In this document: positions 5,989 through 8,735 of the stretch, piece after piece | Layout of the letters: each line of letters starts with the position of its first letter | How positions within the stretch are numbered: position 1 is the first letter of the stretch | Assembly: GCA_023392205.1 (NCBI GenBank) | Contig: JAEVZN010000381.1 | Coordinates: forward strand, 1-8,735 | DNA from: Pseudomonadota bacterium | Lineage (GTDB): Bacteria > Pseudomonadota > Alphaproteobacteria > Rhizobiales > Xanthobacteraceae | Reading direction: 5' to 3' | DNA length: 8,735 nucleotides | Notes under the pieces: generated by a model | The model's input: the letters and a program-made list of their open reading frames with translations, nothing else | What the model was told of the DNA's origin: nothing | Database searches by the model: none | Made by a program: the position numbers and the translations under genes

Positions 5989-6012
5989 CGGCCGGGTTGG
6001 GTGTCCCGGCCG
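5989..6012 (-). terminator. GC-rich hairpin just after tRNA-Gly, possible terminator
   Basis: CGGCCGGG (5989-5996) and CCCGGCCG (6005-6012) form a perfect 8-bp stem around an 8-base loop, starting 19 bases beyond the 3' CCA end of tRNA-Gly on the minus strand. It lacks a downstream T tract, so it may act as a weak or factor-assisted terminator, or as a processing block. If it does not terminate, the GNAT-hydrolase gene could be partly co-transcribed with the tRNA. Confidence 0.4.
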
Positions 6013-6030
6013 ATCTGTAAAGGAGAAATC

Positions 6031-6105
<75 letters not shown>

Positions 6106-6144
6106 ATCCGTGCGGGCAGCCTGCCTTGGCCGCCGCGGCGCTTT

Positions 6145-6172
6145 CCTATTCCAGAATGCCATCGGATTGCAA
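6145..6172 (-). promoter_or_regulatory. Weak candidate promoter for tRNA-Gly
   Basis: On the minus strand TTGCAA (6167-6172) followed after 16 bases by AATAGG (6145-6150) could be -35 and -10 elements, placed about 40 bases before the tRNA 5' end. The -10 box matches the consensus at only three of six positions, so confidence is low. Confidence 0.22.
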
Positions 6173-6291
6173 CACACCAAAGCGGCTGCCGGGCCGGAAA
6201 AAATTCCGCCCGCACGGTTGATCCGGAGGGCACGCTTGCGTAACCGCTGACGCCTTGAGCTTTCGCCCGCCTTCCCGGCCCTTAGACGCCC

Positions 6292-6792
6292 ATGCCCGCC
6301 AGCCCCGCCGAACTTTTCGGCTTTCTCGACCGCCTGCGGATCGCGCACCGCACCGTGACCCATCCGCCGCTGTTCACGGTGGAGCAGTCGCAGGCCCTGC
6401 GCGGGCAGATCGAGGGCAGCCACAGCAAGAACCTGTTTTTGAAGGACAAGGGCGGCAACCTCTATCTGGTCGTCCTCCTAGAAGACGCCCGCGTCGACCT
6501 GAAGGCGTTGCCCGGCCTGCTGGGAAGCGGGCGCCTGTCCTTCGGATCGGCCGATCTGCTGCGCGAAATGCTGGGCGTGGAACCCGGTTCCGTTACGCCC
6601 TTCGCCCTGATCAACGACACCGCCCGGCGGGTAATGCCGGTCTTCGACGCCGTCATGATGGCGCAACCGGTCCTGAATTATCACCCGCTGGTGAATACGA
6701 TGACCACCAGCATCGCGCGCGACGATCTGCTGCGCTTCGCCGCGGCGACGGGCCATGCACCGCTGATCCGACCCGTGGCAGGGGCTGGCTAG
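6292..6792 (+). CDS. YbaK/ProX-type prolyl-tRNA editing protein (probable Ala-tRNA(Pro) deacylase)
   Basis: This 166-residue protein belongs to the YbaK/ProRS-associated domain superfamily of free-standing aminoacyl-tRNA deacylases. Family hallmarks are visible: SHSKNLFLKD (residues 43-51) with the conserved Lys46-Asn47 pair, GSVTPFALIND (99-109), and HPLVNTMTTSI (131-141). Length and motifs fit the ProXp-ala/PrdX group, which hydrolyses alanine wrongly attached to tRNA-Pro in the cytoplasm. This is expected in alphaproteobacteria, whose short ProRS usually lacks the editing insertion. The ATG at 6292 is forced: an in-frame TAG lies at 6283-6285, and no good Shine-Dalgarno sequence precedes it. 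The cnoX gene follows 82 bases after the stop on the same strand. The family is secure; specificity for Ala rather than Cys is inferred. Confidence 0.88.
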   Translation: MPASPAELFGFLDRLRIAHRTVTHPPLFTVEQSQALRGQIEGSHSKNLFLKDKGGNLYLVVLLEDARVDLKALPGLLGSGRLSFGSADLLREMLGVEPGSVTPFALINDTARRVMPVFDAVMMAQPVLNYHPLVNTMTTSIARDDLLRFAAATGHAPLIRPVAGAG

Positions 6793-6816
6793 CGGCGGCG
6801 GATTGCAATTGCCCCC

Positions 6817-6842
6817 GACCTCGCCATTTAATGGGTGAGGTC
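6817..6842. other. Hairpin between the editing gene and cnoX
   Basis: GACCTCGCC (6817-6825) pairs with GGTGAGGTC (6834-6842) over nine positions with one G-U, leaving an AT-rich 8-base loop. No T-run follows on the plus strand, so it is not a standard terminator. It may be part of a structured cnoX leader. Confidence 0.5.
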
Positions 6843-6855
6843 AGGCTTGAAAGGG

Positions 6856-6870
6856 ACCCCCGCCGGGGGT
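6856..6870 (+). promoter_or_regulatory. Hairpin overlapping the cnoX ribosome binding site
   Basis: ACCCCC (6856-6861) and GGGGGT (6865-6870) form a 6-bp stem with a 3-base loop. The GGGGG at 6865-6869 is the only Shine-Dalgarno-like sequence before the cnoX start (ATG 6875). Folding would hide it, which could limit translation or make it temperature- or factor-dependent. Confidence 0.5.
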
Positions 6871-6874
6871 GTGG

Positions 6875-7804
6875 ATGTACATGCTTCAGGATATCGGCGA
6901 GGCGGCTGCGGCGCCCGGCAGCGACCCTCTGGTCGTCGACACCACCACGCAGACATTCGTCAAGGACGTGATCGAGGAATCCCAGCGCCGCCCGGTGCTG
7001 GTCGATTTCTGGGCGCCCTGGTGCGGACCCTGCAAACAGCTCACGCCGGTATTGGAAAAGGTGGTCAAGGCGGCCAAGGGCAAGACCCGGCTGGTGAAGA
7101 TGAATATCGACGAGCATCCGGCCATCTTCCAGCAGCTGGCGCAGCAGATGGGCATCCAGTCGATCCCCGCCGTGATCGCCTTTGCTAACGGTCAGCCGAT
7201 CGATGGCTTTCTCGGCGCGCTGCCGGAAAAGCAGATCACCGAATTCGTCGAGCGGATGATCAAGGATCGCGTCGGCGGCGAGGAAAAGGATCTGCTGGCG
7301 GCGGGCAATGCCGCTCTGGCCGTCAAGGATTTCGCCGGAGCTGCGGATATCTTCGCGCAGGTGCTGGCGGAAGATTCCGGCAGCGTTCAGGCGCTGGCGG
7401 GTCTTGCACGCTGTTATGTCGGCACCGGCAATGTCGAGCAGGCCAGAAAGACCCTCGACATGGTCCCGGACGCCAAACGAAACGATACCGCCGTGGCGGC
7501 GGCGCATGCCGAGATCGAACTGGCCGAGCAGGTGAAGGATATCGGCCCGGTCGCCGATCTCGAAGCCAAGGTCGCCGCCGATCCCAAGGATTATCAGGCG
7601 CGCTTCGATCTGGCGCTGGCCTATAATGCCGGCGGCAATCGCGCCGGCGCCACCGAGCAACTGATTGCGATCGTCAAACGCGACCGCAAATGGAACGACG
7701 ACGGCGCACGCAAACAACTCGTGCAATTGTTCGATGCCTGGGGACCGACCGACGAGGCGACGGTTGACGGCCGCCGCCTTCTGTCGTCCGTCCTGTTCTC
7801 GTGA
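6875..7804 (+). CDS. cnoX: Thioredoxin-TPR chaperedoxin CnoX (YbbN)
   Basis: This 309-residue protein has an N-terminal thioredoxin domain (about residues 22-130) with active site WCGPC (49-53) and cis-Pro loop SIP (96-98), then a C-terminal tetratricopeptide-like helical region (about 138-300) typical of CnoX/YbbN. CnoX binds unfolding proteins as a holdase under oxidative stress and hands them to foldases. Escherichia coli CnoX lacks the CxxC pair, whereas alphaproteobacterial members such as the Caulobacter one keep it and also reduce disulfides; this protein is of the latter kind. There is no signal peptide, so it is cytoplasmic. The start is uncertain among GTG 6869, ATG 6875 and ATG 6881; I prefer 6875, five bases after GGGGG. 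A LON-domain gene follows after 34 bases, suggesting one operon. Confidence 0.93.
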   Translation: MYMLQDIGEAAAAPGSDPLVVDTTTQTFVKDVIEESQRRPVLVDFWAPWCGPCKQLTPVLEKVVKAAKGKTRLVKMNIDEHPAIFQQLAQQMGIQSIPAVIAFANGQPIDGFLGALPEKQITEFVERMIKDRVGGEEKDLLAAGNAALAVKDFAGAADIFAQVLAEDSGSVQALAGLARCYVGTGNVEQARKTLDMVPDAKRNDTAVAAAHAEIELAEQVKDIGPVADLEAKVAADPKDYQARFDLALAYNAGGNRAGATEQLIAIVKRDRKWNDDGARKQLVQLFDAWGPTDEATVDGRRLLSSVLFS

Positions 7805-7838
7805 GTTCAAGTCACGCAGCGGCGGGCGGAGTGCGGCC

Positions 7839-8513
7839 ATGCCCATGAATGCGATCTATCACGGCCCGGCCGATCTGCCGGAAGCCATTCCGGTCTTCCC
7901 GTTGGCGGGCGCATTGCTGCTGCCGCGCGGGCAGATGCCGCTCAACATCTTCGAGCCGCGCTATCTGGAAATGATCGACGACGCATTGACGTCGCGTCAC
8001 CGGCTGATCGGCATGATCCAGCCGGACAATGCCCATCCCGGTCCCGAGGAGAAGCCCAATCTCTACAAGATCGGTTGCGCCGGGCGTATCACCCAGATCG
8101 CCGAAAGCGGCGATGGCCGGTATCTGCTGCAGCTGACGGGCGTGGCGCGGTTCCGGATCGAGGAGGAATTACCGGTATCCACGGCCTACCGGCAATGCCG
8201 TGTGACCTACGCCCCCTTTGCCGACGATTTCATCGCTCGCAAGGGCGAGGACGCGGTCAACCGCAAGGAATTGCTGCGCGCATTGTCTGAGTTCCTCGAG
8301 GCCAACAACCTGAAGGCGGACTGGGACGGTATCGAGAATGCGCCGAACGAAGCGCTGGTCAACGCACTGGCCATGATGTCGCCCTATGGCTCGGCCGAGA
8401 AACAGGCCCTGCTGGAGGCGCCGGACCTGAAGACCCGCGCCGAAATCCTTGTCGCCATGACCGAGATCGAACTCGCCAAGAACAAGTCCGACGGCGAAAC
8501 CCCGTTGCAATAG
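7839..8513 (+). CDS. LON substrate-binding domain protein (stand-alone)
   Basis: This 224-residue protein consists of a LON N-terminal (substrate-binding) domain alone. The domain opening IPVFPLAGALLLPRGQMPLN continues into IFEPRYLEMI (residues 17-46), followed by the usual beta-barrel segments (IGCAGRITQI, RYLLQLTGVARFRI) and a helical C-terminal half ending near ILVAMTEIELA. There is no AAA+ ATPase or Ser-Lys protease domain, so it is not Lon protease itself; a role in recognising or delivering unfolded proteins is only inferred. The ATG at 7839 is chosen because GGAG (7828-7831) lies seven bases upstream; the open frame extends further upstream but runs inside cnoX. It sits 34 bases after cnoX and 85 bases before a Trm112-family gene, an order I recall as common in Rhizobiales. 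Confidence 0.92.
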   Translation: MPMNAIYHGPADLPEAIPVFPLAGALLLPRGQMPLNIFEPRYLEMIDDALTSRHRLIGMIQPDNAHPGPEEKPNLYKIGCAGRITQIAESGDGRYLLQLTGVARFRIEEELPVSTAYRQCRVTYAPFADDFIARKGEDAVNRKELLRALSEFLEANNLKADWDGIENAPNEALVNALAMMSPYGSAEKQALLEAPDLKTRAEILVAMTEIELAKNKSDGETPLQ

Positions 8514-8522
8514 ATGCACGCC

Positions 8523-8540
8523 CGCCGCTAGATAGCGGCG
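8523..8540. other. Palindromic hairpin between the LON-domain gene and the Trm112 gene
   Basis: CGCCGCTA-GA-TAGCGGCG is a perfect inverted repeat with 8-base arms, starting 10 bases after the LON-gene stop. No T-run follows, so full termination is unlikely. It could stabilise the 3' end of the upstream message or attenuate read-through. Confidence 0.5.
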
Positions 8541-8598
8541 CGCTAGGCGTCCTGCCTGGCCCCGAATTGATCTGTCGCGCCGACTTCTGGAGCATGCC

Positions 8599-8735
8599 AT
8601 GTCCGACACGCCACCGTCCGGCACATCGCCCGATGCTCTCGCCTCCGGGACCACAGCCGATGCGCCCGCCCGGCCAAGCGACCGGGTCGATCCGAAACTG
8701 CTGGAAATCCTGGTCTGTCCGCTGACCAAGGCCAC
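8599..8735 (+). CDS. Trm112 family protein (UPF0434), 3'-truncated by window edge
   Basis: Forty-five codons are visible before the window ends. After a Ser/Thr/Pro/Ala-rich leader of about 30 residues, the sequence RVDPKLLEILVCPLTKA appears, the characteristic start of the Trm112/UPF0434 fold (LLEILVCPLTK with the first zinc-ligand-type CP). Trm112-like proteins are small (60-70 residues) and in other organisms activate methyltransferases acting on tRNA and translation factors; the bacterial role is poorly known. The ATG at 8599 has GGAG at 8589-8592 six bases upstream, which supports the long leader being translated. The gene lies 85 bases after the LON-domain gene on the same strand and probably belongs to the cnoX operon. 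Confidence 0.87.
   Translation, partial: MSDTPPSGTSPDALASGTTADAPARPSDRVDPKLLEILVCPLTKA

Noticed and set aside
6653..7846. 397-codon minus-strand frame opposite cnoX
   Set aside because: It has no family features, whereas the opposite strand encodes WCGPC thioredoxin and TPR segments.

Overview
The window reads as chromosomal DNA of a GC-rich alphaproteobacterium, most likely in the Hyphomicrobiales (Rhizobiales; Bradyrhizobium/Rhodopseudomonas/Pseudolabrys-like). I infer this from the style of the proteins, the polyhydroxyalkanoate (PHA) genes with a PhaR-like operator motif, the cnoX / LON-domain / Trm112 gene order, a free-standing YbaK-type tRNA editing protein, and an intergenic repeat that begins CGTCATTGCGAGCGAAGCG, typical of that group. 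The species cannot be named from the sequence alone.

Layout. (1) 1-1483: the C-terminal two thirds of the replication-restart helicase PriA, entering from the left edge. (2) 1484-1888: a lower-GC patch with a 14-bp tandem repeat, a 33-codon relic that looks internally deleted, and a DUF2283 gene that overlaps the relic by ATGA. (3) 1889-2260: gene-free DNA with a degenerate REP-like palindromic repeat and a strong rho-independent terminator serving the gene to its right. (4) 2331-4207: a PHA module, with a minus-strand phasin diverging from a plus-strand PHB-depolymerase-family esterase. The 191-bp control region between them holds two TGC-rich inverted repeats that fit PhaR operators. (5) 4224-5900: a minus-strand fusion of a GNAT acetyltransferase with a carbon-nitrogen hydrolase, convergent with the esterase. 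(6) 5901-6105: three hairpin/palindrome structures and a tRNA-Gly(GCC) on the minus strand. (7) 6292-8735: a plus-strand run of four genes: a prolyl-tRNA editing protein, a thioredoxin-TPR chaperedoxin (CnoX/YbbN), a stand-alone LON substrate-binding-domain protein, and the start of a Trm112-family gene cut by the right edge.

How the genes fit together. The phasin and the esterase are a granule-coating protein and a candidate PHA-degrading enzyme under what looks like shared control by the PHA-sensing repressor. The right-hand run groups translation fidelity (mischarged tRNA-Pro clearance, Trm112) with protein quality control (CnoX, LON domain). I see no convincing new defence or mobile system. 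The points most worth following are the internally deleted partner of DUF2283, the paired PhaR-like sites, the hairpin over the cnoX ribosome binding site, and the acetyltransferase-hydrolase fusion.
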